Below, piece by piece: positions 35,348 to 45,809 of a DNA stretch of 64,000 nucleotides (its first letter is position 1; every line of letters begins with the position of its first letter). A program made the translations under genes and the position numbers. This stretch comes from Tupaia tana (lineage: Eukaryota; Chordata; Mammalia; Scandentia; Tupaiidae): contig JAKSZU010000004.1 in assembly GCA_026018925.1 (NCBI GenBank), positions 39,823,233 to 39,887,232 on the forward strand. The letters are read 5' to 3'. The notes beneath the pieces were generated by a model, which did no database searches, was not told the DNA's origin, and saw nothing but the letters and a program-made list of their open reading frames with translations.

Positions 35348-35404
35348 CAGTAAATATTATTTTAAATTGTTTCTTCAATTTATCTTTCATTGGTTACATT
35401 TAAA

Positions 35405-35600
35405 GAATACACTTATTGCCCAGCCATGGTGGTATGCTCCGCTAATATGTTGAACCTGCAGGTGGGACCCACATGGAAGACCCAGGTTCAATGAGAGCAC
35501 AGTGACATGTACTTGTAATCTCAGTGACTCAGGCTAATGAAGGAAACTGAGGCAAGAAGGAGACGACATAGCCAAACTCGGTCTTAAATAAATAAACAAG
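35405..35600 (+). mobile_element. Composite 7SL/tRNA-like SINE
   Basis: CCCAGCCATGGTGGTATGC resembles a 7SL/Alu start. A tRNA-like piece (GGTGGGACCCACATGGAAG, GGTTCAATGAGAG) follows, then GTACTTGTAATCTCAGTGACTCAGG and GAAACTGAGGCAAGAAGG, ending CATAGCCAAACTCGGTCTTAAATAAATAAA, which is 7SL-like. Confidence 0.65.
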
Positions 35601-35664
35601 AGTTATGCTATCATTTTCAGGTACCTGGAAATTTTATTTTGAGTCAGTTCATATCTCAGCAATT

Positions 35665-35858
35665 AACTGCACAGAGAAGCCAGATCCCGCATGGTCTGGT
35701 GATGAGAGACACTGGGTGCACCTGCCCAGGATCCCGATGGGATGGAGAATTAGAGGAAAAGAATTATTATATGGCAAGGCCCATCGTGGGGTACTTTCCC
35801 TCTGTCACACACATGCATGTGATTCATGTGACTTTGGGCTAGGAAAAAAAAACCTTAA
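35665..35858 (+). mobile_element. Diverged tRNA-SINE, head-truncated
   Basis: AGAGAAGCCAGATCCCGCATGG, CTGCCCAGGATCCCGATGGG, TGGGGTACTTTCCCTC and an A8 tail. It resembles the C-type body. Confidence 0.55.
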
Positions 35859-36162
35859 AATACAAATTGTCTTTTGTTTCAAGATAAACGAGAGTTACTA
35901 GCAATATGTATATATATAAAAGGAGTTTGGGGTCAAGTAGAATAAAACTGAGAACTATTGATTTAGTCCTCTCTTCTCTTTCTCTCTCTCTCTCACATGA
36001 AAATATTGCCAAGTTCTATAAATTTTGCTTTCATGAATATTCATACATAATTTTTCACATATTGCTTCACATATTACTATCACCCATATCTCATTTACAT
36101 GTTCTTTTCAGAATGCTCTATGGCTTTCTAATTAATTTTTCCTTGAAAAGTAAGATTATATA

Positions 36163-36434
36163 GCTTTAAAATTTTATTTATTTTTTATTTAAAAATATTT
36201 GGAGAGATTTTTTGCTATAGGGCACATGTGCTTGCCAGAGAGACAGAGAGAGAGAGAAAGTGAGAAATCACCCCCTACGGAGGATAGCCATGCTGCAATC
36301 TGTTTTCCTATATTCTCCTCTTAGGATTTTGGGCATGCACGCACATGCACTCAAAGTGAGTTATAAGTCACCAGGTCTGGTACTCAAATCTCAGTCCACC
36401 ATGTGGAGTCCAGTGCCTTAATCACTATTGGCCC
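36163..36434 (-). mobile_element. tRNA-SINE-C
   Basis: GAGAGATTTTTTGCTATAGGGC leads to a head RC ending AATCACTATTGGCCC. AGATTATATA lies at about 36153-36162 and 36435-36444. Confidence 0.85.
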
Positions 36435-36462
36435 AGATTATATAATTTTTTAAAAATATCCG

Positions 36463-36548
36463 TTTTGTTGGGTGTGACAACAAGCACCTGCACTCCCAGC
36501 TACTTGTTTGTGACATGGTAAGATGTTGTCTAAAAAAAAAGGGAAAAA
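36463..36548 (+). mobile_element. 7SL-derived monomer fragment
   Basis: TTGGGTGTGACAACAAGCACCTGCACTCCCAGCTACTTG, then CATGGTAAGATGTTGTCT and an A-tail. It looks like a 7SL/Alu-type monomer with an internal deletion. Confidence 0.65.
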
Positions 36549-36559
36549 AAATGTATTAA

Positions 36560-37975
36560 GCTTGGAATCTGACCTACTTAGATTTAGATTTTATCTTCAT
36601 TTATAACTATCTTAACATTTTAAATTTGGAAAGTGACTAATAATTTCTCCCCACTAATAATAATGTTGTTGTTTTAAATCAGCAGGTAATATATATAATA
36701 TTTAATAATATTCATTTAATATTAATTACTCCATCCTTTCTGAATTATGTACATTATGATGATTCCAATATTCTGTACCATTTTCAAACCATGTGGCATG
36801 TTGTCAGGCCTAGAAAATATGGTCAAAATAATTACAGTGTATCTTCTGGTGTATTCACTAAAGGCTCAAGTGTGTATATAACCACAGCACAGGTAATTGA
36901 GAACTACTTTAGTAACGGGTATTATATGACCTCAGGAGATAAATTTTCATTACTTCTCCAATACTATTGCAGATAAATTTGATGCTAGGTATGACCAAAT
37001 TTTCTTCTCCCATCTGAGCTGCCATTTCTACTGAATGTCAGAAGCTTACTTATTTTCAGCTTACATTTTTTATGAACTGTATTTCCATTCAATTTCTGTT
37101 TGCCAGAAATAGAAATATGAAGTAGTTATCATGAAGCAGGACTTTTCCTGCCTTGTTATAACTGAAATATTTCTGAAATTAATGTGATACCTTATGTAAA
37201 CAGCAGTACTTTGAATGCCTGCATGAATACTACTAAAGGGATAGTGATCACGTCATTTTCACTGTTATTACTATTTGTTAAGGCCATTTTCAGAAACTTA
37301 CTTATTTGGGGACTTTCTATTTTAAATGTTCATCTACAAAATAAGTTCTCAGAGGCTATTTTAAAACTGTAGCTGTGGCCAGTTTTCTGAGATGACTTTC
37401 ATGGATTAACCCATTTAGGTCAGAAATATTCCCAAAAGGAGATCAGAGACAACTGAAAAAAAAAAGCAATGAGTCAACTGTGGAGCATTAAGGACCATAG
37501 GAAAACTTACCTTTAGCTAATTCTCAATGGCTAGATTTATCTACAGAAAATTAAAAAAAAAAAGAAGTTTATACCATATTGAGCCAGCAATAAAAACATG
37601 TGTGGCTGTTGTGTGTGGTTGTTAGTGAGCTGATTTGTAGGCTGCAAGGATTACATCATTTCAAGGAAGCAGACACAGTTCTGAACAATAGAAACAAAAG
37701 AATTCAATAGTTAGAAAATATACAAGGAAGTTAGGGGCAAGGAGATGTAAAAACAGCTAATAGCACATTGAAAGAGAGATTTTGAAAAGTAGAAGAAAAA
37801 AGAAGGATGGATTTAATGCAATGTAGGTATTACCCTATAGATATTTAGATGGAAACATTGTCAGACAAAATGTATAGTCAAGATGCTGGATAAATATGTT
37901 TGAGAAAACTAGTTAGCTTTTTTAGCTTAATTACCAAACAGAACCTGTAGCTTTATGTGTAACTAGTTTGAGGCA
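36560..37975. other. Unassigned AT-rich sequence
   Basis: No recognised family. Contains TAATATT-rich text near 36690-36730 and a T13 run at 37980-37993. Confidence 0.4.
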
Positions 37976-38214
37976 ACTTTTTTTTTTTTTTTTAAATAAG
38001 GATTCATTTTCAGGTGGCCATCAATTAAATCAACAGATCTCTTCTATTTTTAATGACAGAGATTAATAAAATTTGAAATCATTTGGATGTTCTGATTAGT
38101 CCTATCTTAGATGCTGGGATAGCATATTTAACTATACTGTTATCCCAGACTTTCTGAGAATTCATTTTAAATGTCAAGGTTTATAGATGTAAAATATAAA
38201 TGATCATTGGAGCT

Positions 38215-39480
38215 TCTGCTTCCAGCTATAACAGCAAGTTACAGAATAAGTGGACTAAATTTGCCATCCTGCTGTAAACAACTATAAAAACTAGATCAAA
38301 TATATGAGGCAACTAATTTCAAGCATAAAGAAACATGCAGGACAGGAGCAGATTCTTGAGATAAATGATAGCTTGAGGTGGTGAGCTCCTTTCTAACCTA
38401 GCTCTCTGGAGGTATTCTCCTGGCATAGCAACAGAAATACTCTCCCTTCTCCCTAAGTCAAGTACAATGGGAGGCAGAACTGGGAGCTCAAGGCGGCTGA
38501 AACACTTGAAGTTTGCATGACAAAGAATCAGGCAAAAGGCAGCTGTGGAAGACTATAAAAAGTCAGGAAAGGGTGCCCTGCAATTTATTGCCAAGAACAG
38601 TATCACACATCATGAGGTGAGATTCCCAGATGCCTGGCAGAGGGCTGTGATTCTAAGAGGTGAATGAGATGCATAAGGTCATACAATTCTGGGTAACATT
38701 GAAGTTCTAAGCTAACAGATTGGGAAAAACTTTACTAAGTGGGGCATCTCCAACACTCAGTAGGTAAGAAGTAGTAAGGACCAAACCCTAGGATAAAGGC
38801 TGTATCTTAGAACTAAAGTAGGTCAGTGACATAAATTTGTTTTCCAAAGAAAGAATAAAACCAGCAGTTAGTGTAATGGCTATGTCACTAAACTGCCATG
38901 TAGTTGACCGTGGTTCGAGTCCTGGACCCAGTGGCTTATACTCACGCTGGGCACGTGTGCATGCATGCCCAAGATCCCAAGAAGAGAATAGAAGAGAAGG
39001 GATTGCAGCATGGCCATCCCCCCGGGGAGTGATTTCTCACTTTCTGTCTCTGTCTCTCTCTGTCTTTCTGTCTAGTGCACGTGCCGCATAGCAAAAATCT
39101 CTTAAAAGAATAAAATAAAATAAAAAAAGAAAAAGAAAGAATAAAACCAAGCCTATTAGGATCATCTGCCAGCAATTTAATTAATTATCTGTTAGGAGAA
39201 AATTCTACATCAATTAAAAGAAGATATCATAATCCAGACTCTCTACAACATAGCATCTGCCAGGTCATCTACAATAATTTTATATCTAGTGAAAAGAAAG
39301 AAAGAAAAATAAACAAAAACAGAGGGACTTCATTCTCAGAAAACCAACATTAAAAAATGCTAAAGAAAAAAATTCTGGTTAAGAATAAATTATACAAAAT
39401 GGGAATGTGGGTCTATGAGCAATGTTATAGTTTGCAAGGGTTACTATTAAAAAAAGGTGATGAGCTGGGGACTTAGACAA
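38215..39480 (+). mobile_element. Possible ancient L1 5'UTR region, split by a SINE
   Basis: CTATAACAGCAAGTTACAGAATAAG, TGTAAACAACTATAAAAACTAGATC and TATGAGGCAACTAATTTCAAG resemble old L1 5' ends. ATCCAGACTCTCTACAACATAG and AACCAACATTAAAAAATGCT lie after the SINE. Tentative. Confidence 0.45.
38863..39131 (+). mobile_element. tRNA-SINE-A
   Basis: B box GGTTCGAGTCC, a complete body and a 3' end CGCATAGCAAAAATCTC. The exact TSD AAAGAAAGAATAAAACC lies at 38846-38862 and 39132-39148. Confidence 0.95.
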
Positions 39481-39549
39481 TAGGTATATACATATTAATA
39501 AAATAAACACTACATATATAACATTAAACTAAACTATTTTGGCCTAAAA

Positions 39550-39942
39550 CGGTTGTTGTCCTCTCACACTTGGATTCCTATGATAAGCCAAAATCGTACA
39601 TGTTAGGCAGTTTTCCTGAGCTGGTTGCTAAGTTACAGACAATCGCACTCGCCACACTTCAGTCAGTCACAGAAAGCCCACTCTTTAGACTGTTCCTAAA
39701 GCCTACCATCCAGCTGTAACCAATCTCATGATTTCTCCACCACACTCCCTTACTTTGTTTTTTGTGCATCACTTTCTCTTTCCCATACACGTTACTTTCC
39801 CTTTCCCCAAACTTACACACCCCTGGACCAGGCAACTAGCCAGAGGCCCTTGGACACCATTTTGCCTGATTGGAATCACCAGTTCTTCATTCAAATAAAC
39901 TGTCAAATTTTGGTTTGTCTAAAATTTTGATTTTTGACAATA
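39550..39942 (+). mobile_element. Possible ERV-type solo LTR remnant
   Basis: A TG start (TGTTGTCCTCTCACAC), GC/pyrimidine-rich middle, AATAAA near the end (ATTCAAATAAACTGTC) and TTTTTGACA end give an LTR-like outline. No coding or flanking provirus is seen. Confidence 0.35.
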
Positions 39943-39959
39943 ATAATATATAATTTATA

Positions 39960-40012
39960 CATATATGTTGTGTGTGTGTATATATGTATATATATGGCAT
40001 AAAGTTATGCAT

Positions 40013-40047
<35 letters not shown>

Positions 40048-40065
40048 ACACACATATATATACCC
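39960..40065. repeat. Compound TATG/TG and (CA)n microsatellite
   Basis: (TGTG/TATA) at about 39966-39996, then (CA)n about 40017-40046 and TATATATA. Confidence 0.9.
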
Positions 40066-40254
40066 AACTTCAAATGTAGGGGGCATAAAATGACAGAACA
40101 GAGAGTTGCAGAAGCTCATACAGTTAATTGCACTATCAGTCACTGATGGAGCAACTAGATTAAAATCAACTAACTAGATCAAATTGATCATAGAATTTTA
40201 CATCTAACAACTAAAGAATACACATTCTTTCCAAGTGCACATTTATTTATTTTT

Positions 40255-40490
40255 TATCTTGCCAAAAATTATTTACTTTAAATTTTCCAGTGCGTGTGCT
40301 CTCTACGGAGAGAGTGAAAGGAAAAGTGTGAATGCATCCCCAATGGGGAATGGTCATGCCACAGTCTCTTCTCCATTTTCCCTCCTCTCAGAACTCTAAG
40401 CACACATATGCTTGTCTGGTGTGTTTCTCAAATCACTAGGTCTGTCACTCAAACCACGTAGTCAGCTATGTAGGACTTAGCAAGACACAG
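40255..40490 (-). mobile_element. tRNA-SINE-C, old
   Basis: TTTTCCAGTGCGTGTGCTCTC, the body CATCCCCAATGGGGAATGGTC, and a degraded head near TAGTCAGCTATGTAGGAC. Confidence 0.7.
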
Positions 40491-40599
40491 TCAATGAGTC
40501 CGATCACTTAGGTAAAAGAAACAAATTCCTAGAACCATACAACTGAAAAATGTGATACAAGATGATGAAATGCAAAATATGAAAAAGAATTATAGGCAG

Positions 40600-40738
40600 A
40601 TATTTCAAAACCTTCATGAAAAATGGAATGAGATTAAAGTTTCCTTTGGCATAAAAAGTTTTCTTGAAATCCATGCATAATTTTTCATAATATTCACTTT
40701 CCACAAACCTTTTGAAGATCTACTTGTATGTTAAAATA
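40600..40738 (-). mobile_element. GGGGTCTTC-family short DNA transposon, near full length
   Basis: Reverse-complement order: TTCAAAACCTTCATGAAAAATGG at the left, TTTGGCATAAAAAG and CCATGCATAATTTTTCATAATATTC in the middle, CCACAAACCTTTTGAAGATC at the right. The ends CAAAACCTTCATG and AAACCTTTTGAAG form loose terminal inverted repeats. Confidence 0.6.
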
Positions 40739-40919
40739 ATTCATTATGACAATTTTCCCCAAACAACACTTTAGAATTGAAGAAATTCTTGTGAATTCAT
40801 TCAATCATTTAAGAAAGAAAAAAATATCTTCACAAGTAACTTTGGAAAATTGAGGGCCAGGGAACACATTCCACTTTATTTTATAAGGCCAGCATATCTC
40901 CAATACCAAATCCTATTTA

Positions 40920-41285
40920 AAAACATTGTAGGTTAAGGATCCTTTAGCCAAGGTGCTTGGTTCAGGAGCGTTTTCGATTTCAGACTTTTTCAAATTTTGA
41001 AAAATTTGTCTTTATGTGTACGTGTGTACACGTAAGGCCTACCTTGAGGATGGGACCAAGTATAAACACTAACTTTACTTATGTCTCATATGCACCTTAT
41101 GGATATAGCCTGAAGGTAATTTTATGAAATATTTTTGAATTATAGCATTTTGACTGTGAACCAACACATGAGGTCAAGTGTGAAATTTTTAACTTTTGGC
41201 AACATGACAGTGCTTAAAAAACCTGGGACATGGAGGAACTCAGATTATTTATTTTTGGATTGGAGATACTCAATGTGTATGAGAG
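40920..41285 (-). mobile_element. Tc1/mariner-type DNA transposon remnant, opposite to 30805
   Basis: GGTTAAGGATCCTTTAGCC, GATTTCAGACTTTTTC, GGATGGGACCAAGTATAAAC, TAGCCTGAAGGTAATTTTATG and a TTATTTTTGGATTGGAGATACTCAA end. Reverse complement of the family at 30805-31132 and about the same length. Confidence 0.75.
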
Positions 41286-41454
41286 AAGAAAAATCCAGAA
41301 TGATATATCTTACACAAATTGTTATAAACTTGCTTAACAATTAGTCATTCAAGTCAATAAATAAATAAATATATACCTTAGCATAGTCATGCTCCTTTCA
41401 TTAAAATTTATATATTAATATATCTAACTCACCACTTTAGTAGAATAAACTCCT

Positions 41455-41726
41455 GGGACCACCAGTTGGCATAATGACTATGTCGTTGAACTCCCATGTA
41501 GTTGACCATGGTTCGAGTCCTGGACCGTGGTGGTGGCTTAAATTCACTCCGAGTGCGTGTGCATGCATGCCCAAGATCCTGAGAGGAGAATGGAGGGGAG
41601 TATTGTGGGTGACCATCCCCTCTAGGGAGTGATTTCTCACTTTCTATCTCTCTGTCTCTGTCTTTCTGGTGGAGTGCACGTGTCCTATAGCAAGAAAAAA
41701 AAAAAAAAAACTTTTCAAAAAAATAA
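41455..41726 (+). mobile_element. tRNA-SINE-A
   Basis: Complete sense copy with B box GGTTCGAGTCC. The exact TSD TAGAATAAACTCCT lies at 41441-41454 and 41727-41740. Confidence 0.95.
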
Positions 41727-41740
41727 TAGAATAAACTCCT

Positions 41741-42338
41741 TAAAACAGTACCATATCAGTAGTTATCTTAAAAAAATGCTAACAAATGTCATTGTCCATT
41801 CATCGTAGAAGTATCTGTAAACTAGAACTAGTAGGAAACATTCTCAATTTGATTAAGAGTATCTGTGAAACTTGAGGCTAACATAATTAATACTTAAATA
41901 TTTGCTCCTTATAATTATAAGCAGCACAAGCATGTCTGCTCTTAATACTTATTCAACATTGTAATGGATGGCAATTGTAGGTAAGACAAAGAAATAAAAG
42001 GTATATGGATCAGAAAGGGAGAAGCATAATTTTCTTCAACTGCAGATGCTATGACTGTTTGTTTTCACTTTACCCTAAGAAATATTTTAAAAAATTGTAT
42101 TTTAGTATGACTTTCAAAACATCATATAGATTAAATTGAGGACCAACTCTGATAGGGGTTAATGAGAAGAGGAAGGGGCAGTATAATTCTGGAAGGTGTT
42201 GAAGACACCTGTTCTAATGCATCTAGGGTCCTGTGGATACTGGTCTATCGCTCATAGATAACCAGAAGAATCTGCAGTGCAACATGATCTTCACAGTTAG
42301 AGTCAGTATTCTCACACCAATCAGTGTATGTGCTGGCT
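41741..42338. other. Unassigned sequence
   Basis: No family recognised. Confidence 0.35.
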
Positions 42339-42354
42339 TAGAAAGCATAGACAA

Positions 42355-42616
42355 GGGACCAGCAGATGGCATCATGGTTACATTGCTGGACTCCCACATA
42401 GTCAACCACAGTTCGAGTCTCAGTCCAGGTGACTTCAGACTCAATGCCGGGTGCATGCACATGTGTGCCCAAAATTCCAAGGAGAATGGATGAGAAATGA
42501 TTGTTGTGTGGCCATCCCCACTGGTGGGCAACTTATTGCTTTCTGTTTGTCATACTCTCTATCTCCAGCAACCACATGTGCCCTCTAGCAAAAATCTCTA
42601 AAAAAAGAAAAAAGGA
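42355..42616 (+). mobile_element. tRNA-SINE-A/C intermediate
   Basis: GGACCAGCAGATGGCATCATGG, GGTTCGAGTC-like CAGTTCGAGTCTC and GCCCTCTAGCAAAAATCTC. TSD AGAAAGCATAGACAA (42340-42354) versus AGAAAGCATTGACAA (42617-42631), one mismatch. Confidence 0.9.
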
Positions 42617-42639
42617 AGAAAGCATTGACAATATGCTTA

Positions 42640-43234
42640 GCTCAGTATCTGAAAAACAACATTAGCTGAATTTGAGCTTAGCCCTAGATACCGCATGTCT
42701 CAAAACCTGACAAACTTCGTAGGAGACATGAAATAGCATAGAAAAAAAATTAGCAAAGTAAAATAACAAGTAGTTCAAACTCTAATAACATTTTGGAAAA
42801 GTGCATGATGAATGTTGCATCTGCCTTCTATTTTACACATAAGGCGTTTTCATAAACATTAACTCAAACCATTAATATTGAACTGATTTAAAGCTGCATT
42901 TCCAAAAGCTTTCAATATGCTAATATTCATTACAAATCTCCAAAAGGTTATATAAAATTAATGATTTAACATCCTTTTCATCCAAATATCATTAACCTCC
43001 TATAAGTCCAAAATGCCACAGAACATAGTTTAGGTGTTACGCTAAAGGGCTGTGAGGTGGTCAGGAGTGTGGTCCTTGTTTCCATCAAATCTCTATGTTC
43101 AGAAGCAAGATTAGCGATAAAATTGATATCTAAGTCAACTAGTCAGTGGCAAATACGAGGATGAGATTTAATCCTTACTTTCAGTTTTCTGCTATGTAAG
43201 ATTGTATGCTGGTGGTAGACAGGGAAAAATCACA
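42640..43234. other. Unassigned AT-rich sequence
   Basis: Nothing recognised. Confidence 0.35.
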
Positions 43235-43345
43235 AATGATATGAGACTGGTAATTAGTCAATATGTGATGCTATGTGATCTGGGGCCAATAATACAAATG
43301 TCCTCAGCTTTATCTGCTTCTCTGATACGCAGCTAGCTTAACAAC
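43235..43345 (+). mobile_element. Possible MIR fragment
   Basis: GATGCTATGTGATCTGGGGCC and TCCTCAGCTTTATCTGCTTCTC resemble the MIR centre (TGTGACCTTGGGC and CTCAGTTTCCTCATC). Weak. Confidence 0.35.
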
Positions 43346-43349
43346 TTCT

Positions 43350-43765
43350 GAAAAGCCCAACACTCTAAAATTCTCTTACTTGATTGCTTTTAAAGGAACA
43401 TAAGTTGGTGAAGAAAGTGAGTAAGATAGTTCCAGATATCTGGGGAGCAATTTAACCGTTTAGAGTTGGTCATCTCAGGCAGATTCTCCCTCAACTTAAG
43501 CAACTATCTAGAGTCATCTAGTTTTATTAACATCGACTTCCTTCTTAATCTCTTTATTGTAATAATGGATGCTTGAGTTAATAAAGTGGATTCTTTCCCT
43601 TTAAAACTGTTTCCTAATTCATTTTCCCATCTTATCTTGACTGATCACAAGGTTGATGGTGTTGATAAATGAATAGGACTACAAAATACCAATTATATGT
43701 AATACTTAACTCAATAATATTAAATAATTTTTAAATAACATATCTTAAAAAGAATGATTTTCTTT
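43350..43765. other. Unassigned sequence
   Basis: Nothing recognised. Confidence 0.35.
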
Positions 43766-43774
43766 TCTTTCTTT

Positions 43775-44045
43775 CTTTTTTTTTTTTAGTTTCGTCAGAA
43801 GGTACATAGGTTCATTGGAGAGAGAATGAGAGTAGAGAGAGAGATAGAAAGTCAAAAAACATCCCTCATGGGGCAAGGACACACCACAATCTCCTTGTCC
43901 ATCTCTCCCCTTTTTTGGGATTCTGGGTATATATGCACACATACGCATTGCATTTCTCAAGTCACTGGGTCTGGACTAGAACTACTTGTAGACCATACAG
44001 GATCTAGTTGCTTTAACTACCCTGACACCGGCTGACCTAACGCCA
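43775..44045 (-). mobile_element. tRNA-SINE-C, old
   Basis: TTCTTTCTTT and poly-T tail, AGAGAGAGATAGAAAGTC body, head RC near TGACACCGGCTGACC. Confidence 0.8.
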
Positions 44046-44233
44046 TTCTATTTATGTAGTAACATGTATTATTTCATAAATATTGATTGAACAATAATTT
44101 TTGCTAGACCTTGCTCAGGTTGATTTAAAGACAATGCTAAACATAAAATTTTATTGTACTAGGGATTTTTGTTAAATAAATGTATTTTAACTACTATTAT
44201 CACAAAAAGGTAACTGTATGAAATGATAGATAT

Positions 44234-44509
44234 TTTGTTTGTTTTCCTGGGTATTTTTTAGAGAGAGTTTTGCTATAGGGCATGTGCACTTGCCAGAGAA
44301 ACAGAAATAGATGACAGAAAGTGAGAAATCACACCCAGGGGAAATGACCATGCCACAATCAGTTTTCCTCCATTCTCCTCTTGAGATATTTGGACATGCA
44401 CATACACCCACCTGGCATGAGATTTTTTAAGCTGCCATGTCTAGGACTCAAACTGCAATGGACTACATGGGAGTCCAGCAATGTAACCACTACACTATCA
44501 GTTTGTGTC
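44234..44509 (-). mobile_element. tRNA-SINE-C
   Basis: GAGAGAGTTTTGCTATAGGGC leads to a head RC at ACCACTACACTATC. The exact TSD TGAAATGATAGATAT lies at 44219-44233 and 44510-44524. Confidence 0.9.
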
Positions 44510-44595
44510 TGAAATGATAGATATATTAATCTCCTTCATTACAGTAACCATTTTACTTTCTATATGTAGCCCAAATCAATAAGTAAACCTCAAAT

Positions 44596-44652
44596 ACCTT
44601 GGGGCATCAGAAAGTTCATGGGGGACTAGCTGGAGGCATGGTGGTTAAGGCT
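44596..44652 (+). mobile_element. Repeat debris: GGGGTCTTC-family end plus SINE-B head
   Basis: CTTGGGGCATCAGAAAGTTCATGG resembles the short transposon end. ACTAGCTGGAGGCATGGTGGTTAAGG is a SINE head that breaks off before the B box. Confidence 0.55.
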
Positions 44653-44943
44653 TACATTTTAGCATATGTTAAGAACTTATACTTTAAGGGAAATGCATAT
44701 TTTTCATTATGGTTATATTATATGTATTTGAAGGAAAATACAAAACAAAACAAAACACCTCTCTGCAAGTTAGGCAAAGAAAGTTGGCTTGAACAGAAGC
44801 AAGCAAAAATCTTGCAAAAGTCTAGATAGTGATAATTATGTCCCCTGCATTGGGTTAGTGGTCAAGTGAGGGAGATGTTGAGATAAGCAGGAGATTTTGG
44901 GAAAGAGTCAGTAAAGATAATGGATTAAAAAGAAAAGGTAGGA

Positions 44944-45136
44944 CTAGTAGCCCTGTAGCTCAGTGCTAAAGCATTGTGCACTGGGAGCCAGATCCCACAT
45001 GGCTGACTGTTGTTTGAAACTTCACTCTGAAGGCCTGAAAACCATGCCAGGCACAAGTGCATGTGAGTTCAATATCTGGACATAATGGAGAAAATAAGAT
45101 TGCACTGTGACCAGACCACACTGGGGGGGGGGGGGT

Positions 45137-45198
<62 letters not shown>

Positions 45199-45240
45199 TC
45201 TTTTGCAAGTGCTCATGTTCTCTGACATAAAATAAAAAAA
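44944..45240 (+). mobile_element. Diverged tRNA-SINE (C-like) with G13 and (CT)n
   Basis: GGACTAGTAGCCCTGTAGCTCAGTG, GGGAGCCAGATCCCACATGGC, then G13 at 45123-45135 and (CT)n at 45138-45198, and a TAAAATAAAAAAATAAAA tail. Confidence 0.7.
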
Positions 45241-45531
45241 TAAAAATAACATCTGTTAGAACAGAAAGTTCTCTTTTACACATAATATTAAACACCCAAG
45301 TGGAAATGTAGAAAGTTGGATATTTAAGTCTAGAATTTCAGAGAGACTTATACAATAAAATTATTTATTTATTATATATCTTATCAGCCTAAAGATAAGA
45401 TAAAGAGAAGACCTAACATCTCTTCCTTCAATAATTTCCTTCCTTTCCTTCCTTTAATGATTGCAATCTAACAAAGTATCTGAAGCATAAATAACATTAC
45501 TCCCCTGCAAGAGTGAAGGTTTTGTCTAAGA

Positions 45532-45803
45532 ATTTTTTTTTTTGGAGAGGTTTTTTTCTATACAGTGTGTGCACTCACCAGACAGACAGAGAGAGACAGA
45601 GAGACAGAAAGCAAGAACTCATCCCCTGGGGGGGGGGGGGGATGGTCATGCAGCAATCTCTTCTCCTCCATTCTCCTTTTGGGATCTTGGGCACACACAC
45701 ATATGTGCCCAGAATGAGTTTAAGCCACCAGGTCTGGGATTCAAAACACAGTCGACAACATGGGAGTCCAATGACGTAGCCATTACGCCAACTGCTAATC
45801 CTG
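45532..45803 (-). mobile_element. tRNA-SINE-A
   Basis: GGAGAGGTTTTTTTCTATACAG, the body with a run of 13 G around 45629-45641, and a head RC ending CGCCAACTGCTAATCC. It is diverged in the tail. Confidence 0.9.
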
Positions 45804-45809
45804 GTATTA

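Noticed and set aside
39550-39942. Provirus
   Set aside because: Only an LTR-like outline is seen; no gag, pol or env text flanks it.
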